Shown: positions 22,338 through 33,708 of the stretch, in pieces
Numbering within the stretch: position 1 is the stretch's first letter
How the letters are laid out: every line of letters begins with the position of its first letter
Source of the DNA: an uncultured Anaerolineae bacterium
GTDB lineage: Bacteria; Chloroflexota; Anaerolineae; Promineifilales; Promineifilaceae
NCBI GenBank assembly: GCA_905479495.1
Contig: CAJQMR010000010.1
Span: 1 to 64,000 of the forward strand
Reading direction: 5' to 3'
DNA: 64,000 bases
The notes under the pieces: generated by a model
What the model saw: the letters and a program-made list of their open reading frames with translations, nothing else
Told to the model about the DNA's origin: nothing
Database searches by the model: none
Made by a program: the position numbers and the translations under genes

Positions 22338-23543
22338 GTGGGTATGAATCGAAAAGAGTGGTTGATCATTATTTTGTTGTTCGCGATAATAACGGGCGTC
22401 GAAAGTATAGGCGTCTACCAATACTTCACCAAATCAACTTTGGGCGGCAACGACTTTTACTCGCGCTGGGCGGGGGCAGAAGCGCTTCTCATAGATGGTC
22501 GTGACCCGTACAGCCTGGAAGTCACCGCTGAAATTCAAGTGCACAAAGGGATCGATCCAGCGCTAGAGGGGAAGGGGAGTTTTGCCTATCCGTTACATGT
22601 CATTTTCTTGTTTTTACCCCTCGCCTACGTTTCTTATCCACTCGCCCTGGCTATTTGGATAGTCATTCTGCAATGGGTCATTGTGGGGACGGTTGTGCTT
22701 CTGTTCCAACTGTTTGATTGGTACCCCAGCCTAGCAGGTCGCACGCTCCTCATTTTAGGCACGATTGTGATGTACCCGATTGCCCGCAGTATTTTGCTGG
22801 GACAATTTACGCTGCATGTAACGCTGTTTCTTGTGCTCATGCTGATCCTGCTCAAAAACGGTAAAGATAGCTGGGCTGGCGTTTGCCTAGCAGCCACCTC
22901 AGTAAAACCCCAAATGGTGATCTTGCTTGGCATCTGGTTTGTAGTCTGGGCAGTGGTGCAGCGCAGGTGGCGGTTTTTATGGGGCATTCTGGCAGGGGGC
23001 GGAGCGATGTTCCTCGCATCGCTGCTATTTTTCCCGCGCTGGCCAATTAGCTTTATTGAGGACATTCAACGATACGCGCCTGTTGCTGGTGGCAAGAATC
23101 CACTGGTTGTGCTGGTTGATCAGGTTGTGCCAGGGGCAGGCGAACCAGCGCGGTGGATGTTAACGGCCGTTCTTTTAGCTGGAATGCTCTGGGCTTGGTG
23201 GCGCGGCACTCGTGGAAATGAGGCAACCTTCCTCACCGCAACGTATTGGACCATTGTCGCTAGTTTGCTACTGGTATTTCAGACAGGGACAACCAATCAA
23301 GCCCTGCTGTTGATTCCCTTATTTGATTGGCTCGCGCGATTAAAGGAACGGCCGTTTGCTCCCTGGCACATTGTACTTATTACACTTGGGCTGATCATCC
23401 TACCTTGGATTTTGTTCATCAACACGGTCGCTGGCAATGCCGAAAATCCCATTATGTTCCTCCCACTTCCTCTACTCGGTTTGCTTGTCCTCTTAACCCT
23501 GACCCAGACAAACCACCATAAGCTAACAAAAAAAAGCGAATAA
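22338..23543 (+). CDS. GT87-family membrane glycosyltransferase
   Basis: 401 residues with about ten hydrophobic helices. GGNDFYSRWAGAEALLIDGRDPYS near residue 36 is the first-loop acidic motif of the GT87 (DUF2029) family, and the ATSVKPQMVILLGIW block is a further conserved segment. Known relatives are polyprenyl-phosphate-mannose-dependent mannosyltransferases that build phosphatidylinositol mannosides. That would be compatible with ino1 in this window, but the acceptor is not established. Confidence 0.83.
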   Translation: MGMNRKEWLIIILLFAIITGVESIGVYQYFTKSTLGGNDFYSRWAGAEALLIDGRDPYSLEVTAEIQVHKGIDPALEGKGSFAYPLHVIFLFLPLAYVSYPLALAIWIVILQWVIVGTVVLLFQLFDWYPSLAGRTLLILGTIVMYPIARSILLGQFTLHVTLFLVLMLILLKNGKDSWAGVCLAATSVKPQMVILLGIWFVVWAVVQRRWRFLWGILAGGGAMFLASLLFFPRWPISFIEDIQRYAPVAGGKNPLVVLVDQVVPGAGEPARWMLTAVLLAGMLWAWWRGTRGNEATFLTATYWTIVASLLLVFQTGTTNQALLLIPLFDWLARLKERPFAPWHIVLITLGLIILPWILFINTVAGNAENPIMFLPLPLLGLLVLLTLTQTNHHKLTKKSE

Positions 23544-23567
23544 GCTTGCTGTTATCATTGAACCAAG

Positions 23568-25703
23568 ATGTCAAATAAAAACAATTTACTCAAATGGATA
23601 TTGATCGCCCTCTTTGTGGCCTGGTTTTTCTTTGCGGTGGCCAGCTATTTTGTGGTGTATAAGCCGTTTAGCCCACTATTGCTGGTGCAGCTAACCGAGT
23701 TTGAATGGCTACCGCTGGGCAATAGTTGGTCAGCATTGAGCGGTGCGATACTCGATTTGCTGGTGGCGGTGTGGTTGGGAATCATGGGGCTTGGCGTTGG
23801 CTTATGGATATGGGATTTCTTAACCCAAAAGCGTACAGGCATAAAAGGAGAAGAAGCGCAAAAAGACGTGTTGGAGCGAGCTTTGTTCGGGTTTGGCCTG
23901 GGGTTTGGGGCGGTAGGGTTGCTGGTGCTGCTAGTTGGAGTATTAGGGTGGTTGAATTCGGCCGTTCTCACCACAATGGCCATTATTTTAACCCTGGTTG
24001 GGCTGCCAAAGTTGGTACGATTAAGGCTGAGTTGGTCACGACCGTCTCGTCCGATCATCATTTTTCTTGTTACGATTATTCTATTGGCCCTTACCCTAGC
24101 CATGCTACCGCCGACCGGTTGGGATGGACTGTTTTACCATCTTAAGGGGCCAAAGCTGTATTTGGCAGTGGGTCAGATTTATGGCGGTGTCGATATTCCC
24201 CATTTAAACTTCCCATCGCTGTTTCAGATGTGGTTTTTACTGGCAATGGGTATTCGTGGCGATGTGGCCGCTCAGTTGATCCACATTTTATTCCTATTTT
24301 CCTTGGGCGGGATGGTATTTGCCTTTGCAACGGAACATTTTAGATTGCCGAACGGGTGGACGGCCGTTCTCTTTCTGTTTGCCACACCGATGGTGCCATT
24401 GTTGTCTACCTGGAGCTACAACGATCTGGGGTTGGCTTTTTTTAGCACAGGCATGGTTTATGCTTTTTTGAAGTGGGAGAAATTAACGCAGTGGCACAGG
24501 CAACCCCAAATTGCCGATCCTACAGGCGAAAGAAACGCTGGGCTGCGGTGGCTGGTGGCCAGTGGTGTGTTTGCTGGACTGGCGATGAGCATGAAATATA
24601 CCAGCATCGTGGGGCCCGGAATGTTGGGACTGTTGTTGCTGTGGCGGCTGCGGCATGATTGGCGGGCTGGCTTAAAGCTGGGCGGAGTGTTTGGCGGAAC
24701 GGCCGTTCTCATCCTCTCCCCCTGGCTTATTAAAAACTGGGCGTTTACCGGCAATCCAGTCTATCCATTTCTGTTTGGTGGCCAATACTGGGATGAATTT
24801 CGCGCCGCCGGATATGCTAATGCCGGTTCAGGCATTGGGTTTGACTTGCTTGCTCTGCTGCGCCTGCCGTATGACTTGACGTTAGGGATACGAGATGCCA
24901 GCCAGGACGGCCGTACCGGAGCACTCTTTCTCGCCTTCTTACCGCTCATCATTTACTATGCCTTTTGGCAGAAAAGAACCGCAGATTTCTCAGGTGAAGA
25001 AGAACAATCCACGTCTGTCCGCAATGCGTTTTCTACTGTTGGTTTAGTCTCACTGGGATATTATTTATTTTGGACGGCAGGTGTCATCGAGTCAAAAGGA
25101 TTGTGGCAGACACGGCTGCTGCTGCCGATGTTTACGCTGCTGTGTCCAGTGCTAGCCTGGGTATTTGCGGCAATTCGCGAATTTGACCACCCACAATTTT
25201 CGCTGCGTCGCTTCTTAAATATGGGATTAGCCTTTGTACTGGTGCTCAGTACATTAAACATGGTCTGGGAATGGATCCCGGCCCAGCCCTGGGCCTATCT
25301 TAGCGGCACGGAAACGCGGGAGGCGCATCTAATGCGGCGGCTTGGCCCGCATTTTGCCGCCATGCAGGAGATAAATGCCCAGCTGCCGTCGGACGCGGTG
25401 GTTAAATTCTTCTGGGAACCACGCAGTTACTACTGTGATGTTGACTGCCGCCCCGACAGTATTTTGGATGCATTCGACCATCTCGTTTACCGCTATGGCG
25501 ATGCCAGCAGCATCGCGGCGGCACTCCGAGCGGAAGGGGTGACGCATGTTCTCATCTGGCAAGACGGCCTGGATTTTATTATTGAAAGTCCTGAGAGTGC
25601 CGTTGAGGTCGATACGGCCGTGCTAGCCAGCCTCCAAACCAACTACCTGGAACCTGCCTTCACCGTCACCGATGGCAGCTATCTGGTCTTTACATTAAGG
25701 TGA
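23568..25703 (+). CDS. Polytopic membrane glycosyltransferase-like protein
   Basis: 711 residues with many hydrophobic helices and a short periplasmic C-terminal domain (about 600-711) containing YYCDVDCRPDSILDAFDHLVYRYG. PPTGWDGLFYHLKGPKLYL resembles the first luminal loop of GT-C enzymes. SGVFAGLAMSMKYTS and PWLIKNWAFTGNPVYPFLFGGQYW are blocks seen in ArnT/PMT-like proteins of unknown specificity. It is the last gene of the glycan cluster at 19.8-25.7 kb. Confidence 0.75.
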   Translation: MSNKNNLLKWILIALFVAWFFFAVASYFVVYKPFSPLLLVQLTEFEWLPLGNSWSALSGAILDLLVAVWLGIMGLGVGLWIWDFLTQKRTGIKGEEAQKDVLERALFGFGLGFGAVGLLVLLVGVLGWLNSAVLTTMAIILTLVGLPKLVRLRLSWSRPSRPIIIFLVTIILLALTLAMLPPTGWDGLFYHLKGPKLYLAVGQIYGGVDIPHLNFPSLFQMWFLLAMGIRGDVAAQLIHILFLFSLGGMVFAFATEHFRLPNGWTAVLFLFATPMVPLLSTWSYNDLGLAFFSTGMVYAFLKWEKLTQWHRQPQIADPTGERNAGLRWLVASGVFAGLAMSMKYTSIVGPGMLGLLLLWRLRHDWRAGLKLGGVFGGTAVLILSPWLIKNWAFTGNPVYPFLFGGQYWDEFRAAGYANAGSGIGFDLLALLRLPYDLTLGIRDASQDGRTGALFLAFLPLIIYYAFWQKRTADFSGEEEQSTSVRNAFSTVGLVSLGYYLFWTAGVIESKGLWQTRLLLPMFTLLCPVLAWVFAAIREFDHPQFSLRRFLNMGLAFVLVLSTLNMVWEWIPAQPWAYLSGTETREAHLMRRLGPHFAAMQEINAQLPSDAVVKFFWEPRSYYCDVDCRPDSILDAFDHLVYRYGDASSIAAALRAEGVTHVLIWQDGLDFIIESPESAVEVDTAVLASLQTNYLEPAFTVTDGSYLVFTLR

Positions 25704-25781
25704 CAGAAACAAGATTCTACAGGTTCAATAGGCGGTTGCCTGTTGTCGAAAGAGATAAACTGTCTGCCTCGCCCATTCTCT

Positions 25782-26917
<1,136 letters not shown>

Positions 26918-27052
26918 CGACACTGAGGTGACTGGTATGTATCAGTCACCAATCTCGTTCTGGCTCGGTGCAACCCGGCGTAAAAATCCCCGTATTTCTT
27001 AATGTTGCGTATTTGTCACCCTTTGCAAACCCTGGAAACCAAGGAGGTTCTA

Positions 27053-28885
27053 GTGAACAGTAAGACAAACCCTGCGTTAAGTTCCTTTGGATTGTATCTC
27101 CCCTTTAGCATTCTCATCCTCATCTTGTTCATTGGCGGATGCCGACAGAATGAAGAAAACGCCTCAACATCTTCGACTCCTGCCTACATTGTCCCTATAA
27201 ACGACAACAACAACGATGGCTTCCCCGATGGCTGGCAAGTAGCTGGTACACAAGCTCATGTGGGAGATTACGAGATCACGCTGGATACGACAATTGGCCA
27301 TGCTGATGAGACCAGTCTTCTTATTCAGACCGACAAAGATATTCAGGATGGTGGGTTTGGCACTGCCTTGCGCACGCTAGACAATACAAACCAGTATAAA
27401 GGTAATCGTTTACAGTTATCTGGATACATTAAAACAGAAGATGTGAGCGATTGGGCGGCTCTTTGGTTTCGTGTGGACGGTGTTGGCAGAGGAAACGCAT
27501 TGGCGTTCGACAACATGGCTGACCGAGCACCGAAAGGCACAACGGATTGGCAACGGTTTGAACTGGTTTTAGATATTCCCGATGACGTTGCCGTGAGCAG
27601 AATTTTTTATGGGCTCCTATTGGCTGGGACCGGCAAGGCTTGGGTCGATGATTTGCAGTTTGATATTGTGGGTGAAGACGTCCCCGTCACCGATAGGACA
27701 GAAGCCGTGCAGGCCACATTCGAGGCGGCAGATGGGGAAGAAACGGCCGTTACCCAACAAGCCATCTTCGACGAACTATGGCAAACTGTGAATGATACCT
27801 ATGTGTCCGTCAACTTCAACGGCGTGGATTGGGCCGCTATTAAAGAAAGCTACCAGGCACAGATCATCCAAGATAGTGCACCTGATGAAGATTTTTACGC
27901 GCTCATGACGGCAATGGTTACCGAACTGAACGATGACCATTCCATCTTTCTCAACCCGGAAGAGGCCGCCGAAGAAGATTTACTCTTCTCTGGTGATTCA
28001 GCTTTCGACGGGGTTGGCATGTTTGTTTACACCATCCCAGAAGCCCACGGGCTGGTCGTTTCGTTTACTTTCCCCGACGGCGGTGCGGCAGAGGCAGGCA
28101 TTCAATCCCACGACATCATTTTAGCTGCTGATGATCAGCCAACCTGCTGTGACGACGCTGGCGCTCAATTGCCGTTCGAAATTCGCGGGCCAGCGGGCAC
28201 TGGCGTGATGCTGACTGTACAAACACCAGGCGAACAGCCGCGTGAGGTTGAAGTGGTGCGCGGGCCTGTCGCTGGCAATGCCCCGGTAACGAGTGACGTG
28301 AGAGACGGCCGTATCGGCACCATCTTCATCCCCACTTTGGCAGATTTTACCATTGGCGAGCAGGTAGAAACCGCCTGGCAAACCTTAAACGCAGATGGCT
28401 CTTTGGCAGGGTTGGTCCTTGATATGCGCGTCAACAGCGGCGGGCAACGTGAAGTTTTACAAGACCTATTGGAACTGTTCACAGACGGAGCCGTGGGTGA
28501 ATTTAGTAGCCGCACACAAACCTCGCCATTTACCATTCAAGGCCGCGACGTGGCCAATTCGCAAAACATCCCGCTCATCATTCTTATTGGCGAACAAACC
28601 AACAGTTACGCCGAGGTGTTTTCTGGCATCTTGCAGGCAAACGGCCGTGCCACCCTCATCGGCCAAACCAGCCGGGGTAACGTGGAAACCACTCACCAGC
28701 ATGATTTTACCGATGGTTCACGCGCCCACATCGCCGACGAAACCTTCATTCCAGCAGACGCCCCAGATGCCAATTGGGAAGAAACTGGTATCATCCCCGA
28801 CAGTGAAGTTATCCAGGCTTGGTATGAGTTTGCCACACCGGGAGAAGACCTGGCATTAATTGCCGCCATTGACCAATTTAAGTAA
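27053..28885 (+). CDS. S41-family peptidase lipoprotein
   Basis: 610 residues from GTG 27053, chosen because AAGGAGG lies 6 nt upstream. A signal peptide ends in the lipobox FIGGC. Residues about 60-210 form a carbohydrate-binding-like beta domain. Then come the tail-specific protease parts: DDHSIFLNPEE, a PDZ-like stretch with GLVVSFTFPDGGAAEAGIQSHD, LVLDMRVNSGG, and TNSYAEVFSGILQANG with the predicted nucleophile Ser. It would be an envelope-anchored processing protease facing outward. Its last codons overlap the open frame leading into galK. Confidence 0.87.
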   Translation: MNSKTNPALSSFGLYLPFSILILILFIGGCRQNEENASTSSTPAYIVPINDNNNDGFPDGWQVAGTQAHVGDYEITLDTTIGHADETSLLIQTDKDIQDGGFGTALRTLDNTNQYKGNRLQLSGYIKTEDVSDWAALWFRVDGVGRGNALAFDNMADRAPKGTTDWQRFELVLDIPDDVAVSRIFYGLLLAGTGKAWVDDLQFDIVGEDVPVTDRTEAVQATFEAADGEETAVTQQAIFDELWQTVNDTYVSVNFNGVDWAAIKESYQAQIIQDSAPDEDFYALMTAMVTELNDDHSIFLNPEEAAEEDLLFSGDSAFDGVGMFVYTIPEAHGLVVSFTFPDGGAAEAGIQSHDIILAADDQPTCCDDAGAQLPFEIRGPAGTGVMLTVQTPGEQPREVEVVRGPVAGNAPVTSDVRDGRIGTIFIPTLADFTIGEQVETAWQTLNADGSLAGLVLDMRVNSGGQREVLQDLLELFTDGAVGEFSSRTQTSPFTIQGRDVANSQNIPLIILIGEQTNSYAEVFSGILQANGRATLIGQTSRGNVETTHQHDFTDGSRAHIADETFIPADAPDANWEETGIIPDSEVIQAWYEFATPGEDLALIAAIDQFK

Positions 28886-28901
28886 CAAATACGGGGACAA
28901 A

Positions 28902-30062
28902 ATGAGTTTACAGGAGCACGTCGCTGCCGCTTTTCAAGAAAAATTTGGCACCGCGCCACCATTGATGGTGCGCGCCCCAGGTCGCGTCAATCTCATTGGC
29001 GAACACACTGACTACAACGACGGGTTTGTCTTGCCGATGGCCATTGACCGGGAAATTTGCCTGGCGCTGCGCCCGCGTGATGATGATCAGGTGTCAGTGC
29101 ATTCGCTGGATTTTGAGGAAACGGCCGTTTTCCAGCTAACCTCCTTACAAAACACTAACTCTGGCTGGGCCGAATACCTCAAAGGCGTCGCCTGGGCCTT
29201 GCAAGAAAACGGCTACGCGCTGCGTGGCTGGGAGGGGGTGATGGCTGGTGACGTGCCCAAAGGGGCCGGGCTTTCCTCCAGCGCGGCGCTGGAATTGGCC
29301 ACAGCGCGCGCCTTCCAGCAAGTGTCCGGTTTTGCCTGGGATGCGCCGCAGATGGCCAAACTGAGCCAGCTGGCCGAAAACAAATGGGTGGGCGTCAACT
29401 GCGGCATCATGGACCAGATGATTTCTGCCGCCGGAGAGGCGGGCCATGCCCTGCTCATCGACTGCCGCAGCCTGGTAACACAGTCCGTTCCGCTGCCCCC
29501 CACACTGGATGGATCGGAAACGGCCGTTGTCATTCTAGACACCACCACCCGGCGCGGTCTGGTCGATTCAGCCTACAACGAGCGCCGTCAGCAGTGCGAA
29601 GCCGCCGCCGCCTTTTTTGGCGTCAAAGCCCTGCGCGACGTTTCCATTACGGAATTTCTGGAAGCGGCGGATCAGCTTGATCCGCTGACGCAGCGGCGCG
29701 CCAAACACGTCATCACCGAAAATCTACGCACGCTCAACGCCGCCAAAGCAATGCAAAATGCAGATGCCGCCCTGCTGGGCCAGCTGATGAATGAAAGCCA
29801 CGTCAGCATGCGGGATGATTTTGAAATCACCAATGACGAGCTGAACGTGATGGTGGCAGCGGCCCAGTCACAGCCCGCTTGCTTCGGGGCGCGCATGACC
29901 GGCGGGGGCTTTGGTGGCTGTGCCGTAGCGCTGGTCCATGGGGAAATGGTGGATGCGTTTGTAACGGCCGTTAAGCAACAGTACCAGCAGCAAACAAGCC
30001 TCACCCCCAAAATTTACGTCTGCCAGCCCAGCGATGGCGCTTCGGTTGTTAGCAGTTCCTAA
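28902..30062 (+). CDS. galK: Galactokinase
   Basis: 386 residues from ATG 28902, which has GGGG 5 nt upstream and begins MSLQEHVAAAFQEKFG. GRVNLIGEHTDYNDG is the galactokinase signature, GAGLSSSAALELA the GHMP ATP-binding loop, and MTGGGFGGCAVAL the C-terminal GHMP motif. It phosphorylates galactose at C1 and supplies GalT. It lies 16 nt after the S41 peptidase gene and just before an HtrA-like protease gene. Confidence 0.96.
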   Translation: MSLQEHVAAAFQEKFGTAPPLMVRAPGRVNLIGEHTDYNDGFVLPMAIDREICLALRPRDDDQVSVHSLDFEETAVFQLTSLQNTNSGWAEYLKGVAWALQENGYALRGWEGVMAGDVPKGAGLSSSAALELATARAFQQVSGFAWDAPQMAKLSQLAENKWVGVNCGIMDQMISAAGEAGHALLIDCRSLVTQSVPLPPTLDGSETAVVILDTTTRRGLVDSAYNERRQQCEAAAAFFGVKALRDVSITEFLEAADQLDPLTQRRAKHVITENLRTLNAAKAMQNADAALLGQLMNESHVSMRDDFEITNDELNVMVAAAQSQPACFGARMTGGGFGGCAVALVHGEMVDAFVTAVKQQYQQQTSLTPKIYVCQPSDGASVVSSS

Positions 30063-30068
30063 ACCGTT

Positions 30069-30097
30069 TTGTCGTCGCCAAAGGCTCAATGTAAACT
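30069..30097 (+). promoter_or_regulatory. Promoter giving a leaderless HtrA mRNA
   Basis: TTGTCG, a 17-bp spacer and TAAACT, followed after 8 nt by ATG 30106. No ribosome binding site fits between. Confidence 0.6.
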
Positions 30098-30105
30098 ATC
30101 CCATT

Positions 30106-31254
30106 ATGACAAAATTCAACAAAATTTGGCTTCTTTTTGGGCTACTTTTCTTGCTCCTAGGTGGCTGTTCACAAAATGAAACAGCCGCGTCAACCCCAGC
30201 ACCGACCGCGACACCCATTGTGATCATTGCCACGCCTACCCCGTTACCAGATGATTTCATGGCTCTCATCGACACGGAAGAAGCATTAGTCACCAACCTC
30301 TACCAGCGCGTCAGTCCGTCAGTGGTACACATCACCACCAGCGTCATCACCCAAAGCTTCTTCTTTGGTCCTACAGCCAGTGAAGGCACCGGTTCCGGCT
30401 TCATCTGGGACGATAGGGGACACATCGTGACCAATTACCACGTTGTTGAAAATGCCAACAGCATTGAGGTGAAGCTGTCCGATGACGAAATTGTCACAGC
30501 GCAAGTTGTGGGGATTGATCCCCCCAATGATCTGGCAGTCATCCAGATTGACCCGCTGCCAACGGCTTTGCTGCCGCTGGATATTGGCGAGTCGGAAAAT
30601 TTGCGCGTAGGGCAGCGAGCTATTGCCATTGGCAATCCATTTGGCCTGGATCGCACGTTGACAACCGGTGTGGTGAGTGCTTTGGGACGGCCGTTGCAAA
30701 CCGATCAGGACAATTACATCTTCAACGTCATCCAAACCGATGCAGCCATCAATCCTGGCAACTCCGGCGGGCCGCTGCTGGATTCGCGGGGACAGGTGAT
30801 TGGGGTAAATACGGCCGTGCGCCAAGACGCCCAGGGAATTGGTTTTGCCATTCCCATCGATACCGTAAAGCAGGTTGTGCCGGTCTTGATCGAAAACGGC
30901 ACCTATCCCCATCCCTGGTTGGGACTGCTCGGTTACTCCATTACGCCTGAATTGGCCCAGGCGCTCGATTTGCCTGTGGAACAGGGTGTGCTGACCGCAC
31001 AACTATACCGTGAGGGACCGGCGGTTGCTGCTGGTGTGCAGGGCGCGCAGGAGCAGGTGATCATAGGCAATCGGCGCATTTTGACTGGTGGGGACATCAT
31101 CACGGCAATTAATGATACGGCCGTTACCAGCTGGAATGATTTGACTGAATATCTAGCCCTCAACACCGCAGTCGGCGACATTGTAAGGCTCACGCTTCTG
31201 CGAAACGACAATGAACTACAATTGGACCTCACGCTAACAACCCAGCCAAATTGA
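30106..31254 (+). CDS. HtrA/DegP-like serine protease lipoprotein
   Basis: 382 residues from ATG 30106; the signal peptide ends in the lipobox LLLGGC, followed by a T/P-rich linker. The trypsin-like triad is visible as TNYHVVE (His), NDLAVIQID (Asp) and NPGNSGGPLL (Ser). One PDZ domain follows, with WLGLLGYSITPELAQALDL and GDIITAINDTAVTSWNDL. It is an envelope quality-control protease. The start lies 44 bp after the galK stop, with a promoter-like sequence inside that gap. Confidence 0.92.
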   Translation: MTKFNKIWLLFGLLFLLLGGCSQNETAASTPAPTATPIVIIATPTPLPDDFMALIDTEEALVTNLYQRVSPSVVHITTSVITQSFFFGPTASEGTGSGFIWDDRGHIVTNYHVVENANSIEVKLSDDEIVTAQVVGIDPPNDLAVIQIDPLPTALLPLDIGESENLRVGQRAIAIGNPFGLDRTLTTGVVSALGRPLQTDQDNYIFNVIQTDAAINPGNSGGPLLDSRGQVIGVNTAVRQDAQGIGFAIPIDTVKQVVPVLIENGTYPHPWLGLLGYSITPELAQALDLPVEQGVLTAQLYREGPAVAAGVQGAQEQVIIGNRRILTGGDIITAINDTAVTSWNDLTEYLALNTAVGDIVRLTLLRNDNELQLDLTLTTQPN

Positions 31255-31384
31255 TAGCGGTTCTGCAAGGTTGACCGTGTAAAACCCATGTTTAGTGATC
31301 AGCAGCCAGTAAGCAGCAATTAGCCTTGGCTGACAACGGATCACTTCATTACTGAACATTGAATACCGACACAAGGAGATTTAC

Positions 31385-32368
31385 ATGAAAATTCTCGTTA
31401 CTGGCGGTGCAGGCTACATTGGTAGCATCACCGTGGAACGGCTTATTCAAGCTGGCGAAGAAGTTGTTGTTTTTGACAATTTATACCAGGGCCACCAGGA
31501 TGCCGTGCATCCCGACGCCACGTTTATCCAGGGCGATCTGGCCGATAAAGCAGCTATCGAAACAGCTATCGCTACCCACAAGCCGGATGGCATCATGCAC
31601 TTTGCCTCGTACACATTGGTGGGCGAATCGGTGGAAAAGCCATTCCTCTATCTGCGCGACAACATCACCAACGGGCTAAATTTGATTGAAGCGGCCGTTT
31701 CCCACGGCGTCAAAGGGTTCATCCTCTCTTCCACAGCCAACCTGTTCGACGACCCGGAACGGATGCCCATCGACGAAGATGAGCGCATTGTGCCCGGCAG
31801 TCCGTACGGCGAGTCCAAATTTATCCTAGAGCGATATTTGTACTGGATGGATCGCCTGTACGACATGCGCTACACCTGCCTGCGCTACTTTAACGCCTGC
31901 GGTGCCACCGAAACACGCGGCGAAGACCACGCCCCCGAAACTCATCTGATTCCTCTGGTGCTGGAAGTGGCGCTGGGCCAGCGCGAAAAAATCACGATCT
32001 TTGGCGATGATTATGACACCCCAGACGGCACCTGCGTGCGCGACTACATTCACGTCGTGGACCTAGCCGAGGCTCACATTTTAGCTATGCGCGAGATTTT
32101 GAATGGCGGACACAGCCGCAAGTACAATTTGGGAAACGGCCGTGGCTTCAGCGTCAAAGAAGTCATCGACACCGCCCGCGCCGTAACCGGACATCCCATC
32201 CCCGCCGAAATTGGTCCACGCCGCGATGGCGACCCGGACATCCTCATTGCCAGCAGCGAAACGATTAATCACGATCTTGGTTGGAAACCCATCTACCCCA
32301 ACCTGCGCCAAATTATCGAAATGGCCTGGAAATGGCACGTAGCCAATCCACATGGGTACGAGAAATAG
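31385..32368 (+). CDS. galE: UDP-glucose 4-epimerase
   Basis: 327 residues, an extended [22 protein letters not shown] is the NAD-binding glycine motif, [16 protein letters not shown] and [10 protein letters not shown] the core blocks, and [12 protein letters not shown] the catalytic Tyr-x3-Lys. A clear AAGGAG lies 6 nt before the ATG. It interconverts UDP-glucose and UDP-galactose, completing the Leloir set with galT and galK. SSTANLF instead of the common SSAAVYG is a minor variation. Confidence 0.94.
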   Translation: MKILVTGGAGYIGSITVERLIQAGEEVVVFDNLYQGHQDAVHPDATFIQGDLADKAAIETAIATHKPDGIMHFASYTLVGESVEKPFLYLRDNITNGLNLIEAAVSHGVKGFILSSTANLFDDPERMPIDEDERIVPGSPYGESKFILERYLYWMDRLYDMRYTCLRYFNACGATETRGEDHAPETHLIPLVLEVALGQREKITIFGDDYDTPDGTCVRDYIHVVDLAEAHILAMREILNGGHSRKYNLGNGRGFSVKEVIDTARAVTGHPIPAEIGPRRDGDPDILIASSETINHDLGWKPIYPNLRQIIEMAWKWHVANPHGYEK

Positions 32369-32380
32369 AATTTTCCGGTA

Positions 32381-32443
32381 AAAAGTGAAAAGTAAGAAGT
32401 GTATCAAGTTGAACTTTTTACTTTTCACTTTTTACTTATTACG
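32381..32443. repeat. AAAAGT/ACTTTT simple repeat after galE
   Basis: GTAAAAAGTGAAAAGTAAGA, then after a short spacer ACTTTTTACTTTTCACTTTT, forming a long imperfect hairpin. It could serve as a galE terminator. Between galE and the hydrolase gene (32369-32679) the only other content I see is the response-regulator remnant. Confidence 0.75.
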
Positions 32444-32466
32444 AAACTCCCCAAAACATAGAAAAT

Positions 32467-32604
32467 CTAAAGCCTCTGCTGACCCACAACGCCAAGCATA
32501 CGTAAATCCATCAAAATGACGTCTGGCTGGCGGGTAACTGCCTGGCTGATCACTTCTTCGCCATTTTGCGCCGTCCCAACAATTTCAAGTTCAAGATTTT
32601 CTGC
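32467..32604 (-). pseudogene. Remnant of a response-regulator receiver domain
   Basis: On the minus strand the last 44 residues before a TAG-type stop read ENLELEIVGTAQNGEEVISQ...VILMDLRM, the central part of a NarL/LuxR-type receiver domain, including the phosphoacceptor Asp in LMDLRM. The usual N-terminal DDH motif and the C-terminal half are missing. It overlaps the 5' flank of the plus-strand hydrolase gene. It is a degraded fragment, not an active gene. Confidence 0.62.
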
Positions 32605-32679
32605 CGAAGGATGAGGAAGATAGCACTTGCCTTGAAATCCGGGGCAAACACAGTAAGATCGACCAAAAGGATAAGATTT

Positions 32680-33699
32680 ATGGCAAAAAGTAAATTTAGC
32701 TGGCTGGTGAAAGCGGGACTGTTGGGAACGGCCGTTTACCTCCACAAGCAGCAGCTCAGCAAACTCGCCCGCAAAACCGACACGCTCACAGCCCAGGCCG
32801 TCGCTGAACTCAACGCCGCCCATCCTGGGCTGAACGCCGCCTGCCACTTTATTGATGTGGACGGCGTGATTTTGCACACGCTTATCGCCGGGCCAGCAGA
32901 TGGCCCGCTGGCGGTGCTATTGCACGGCTTCCCGGAGCATTGGGTTTCCTGGCGCAAACAGATTCCGACATTGGCCCAGGCTGGCTACCGCGTCATCGCG
33001 CCAGACCAGCGGGGCTATAATCGCAGTGACAAACCAAGGGGGATACGGCCGTATCGCCTGGACGCCCTCACACAAGATGTCGCTGGCTTAATTCACAAAT
33101 ATGGGTCAGAAACGGCCGTTATCATTGCCCATGATTGGGGAGGCGGTGTTGGCTGGCAGTTTGCCGCCGATTACCCAGAAATGACCGACAAGCTGATCAT
33201 CATGAATGCCCCCCATCCCCAGGCCATGTGGCGCGAGTTTCGCAAAGGCTGGGAGCAGCGACTCAAATCATGGTACATGCTCTTTTTCCAGCTTCCCCTG
33301 CTGCCAGAACTCATCTTCACCCTCAATCCGCGCCAAACAGCGCAACAATCGTTCCAACAAATGACTTTGCAGCCTGACGCCTTCTCTGATGACGAAGTGG
33401 AAATGATGGCTGTGGCCATGAGCCAGCCCCGCGCTATGACCAGTATGATCAACTGGTACCGCGCGCTGCGTTATCCCGCCGCCAACCAAACCGCCTACAT
33501 CTCTGTGCCCACATTGCTCATTTGGGGGGAACAGGATTTTGCCCTCAGCAAAGCGCTCACGGAAGATTTAGAGGAATGGGTGCCCAATTTGCAGCGCCAC
33601 AACATCCCCAACAGCAACCATTGGGTGCAAAACGAAGCGCCAGAAGAAGTGAACCAGGCGATGTTAGCTTTTTTGAAACGGCCGTTTGCCACGATATGA
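32680..33699 (+). CDS. Alpha/beta hydrolase, epoxide hydrolase/dehalogenase type
   Basis: 339 residues from ATG 32680, with AAGGAT 8 nt upstream. HGFPEHWVSWRKQ is the oxyanion HGxP motif and DQRGYNRSDKP a conserved loop. VIIAHDWGGGVGW has Asp as nucleophile, as in epoxide hydrolases and haloalkane/haloacetate dehalogenases rather than Ser esterases. SNHWVQNEAP carries the catalytic His. A single hydrophobic N-terminal stretch (WLVKAGLLGTAVYL) may anchor it to the membrane. Substrate unknown. Confidence 0.88.
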   Translation: MAKSKFSWLVKAGLLGTAVYLHKQQLSKLARKTDTLTAQAVAELNAAHPGLNAACHFIDVDGVILHTLIAGPADGPLAVLLHGFPEHWVSWRKQIPTLAQAGYRVIAPDQRGYNRSDKPRGIRPYRLDALTQDVAGLIHKYGSETAVIIAHDWGGGVGWQFAADYPEMTDKLIIMNAPHPQAMWREFRKGWEQRLKSWYMLFFQLPLLPELIFTLNPRQTAQQSFQQMTLQPDAFSDDEVEMMAVAMSQPRAMTSMINWYRALRYPAANQTAYISVPTLLIWGEQDFALSKALTEDLEEWVPNLQRHNIPNSNHWVQNEAPEEVNQAMLAFLKRPFATI

Positions 33700-33708
33700 A
33701 AGAGGGAA

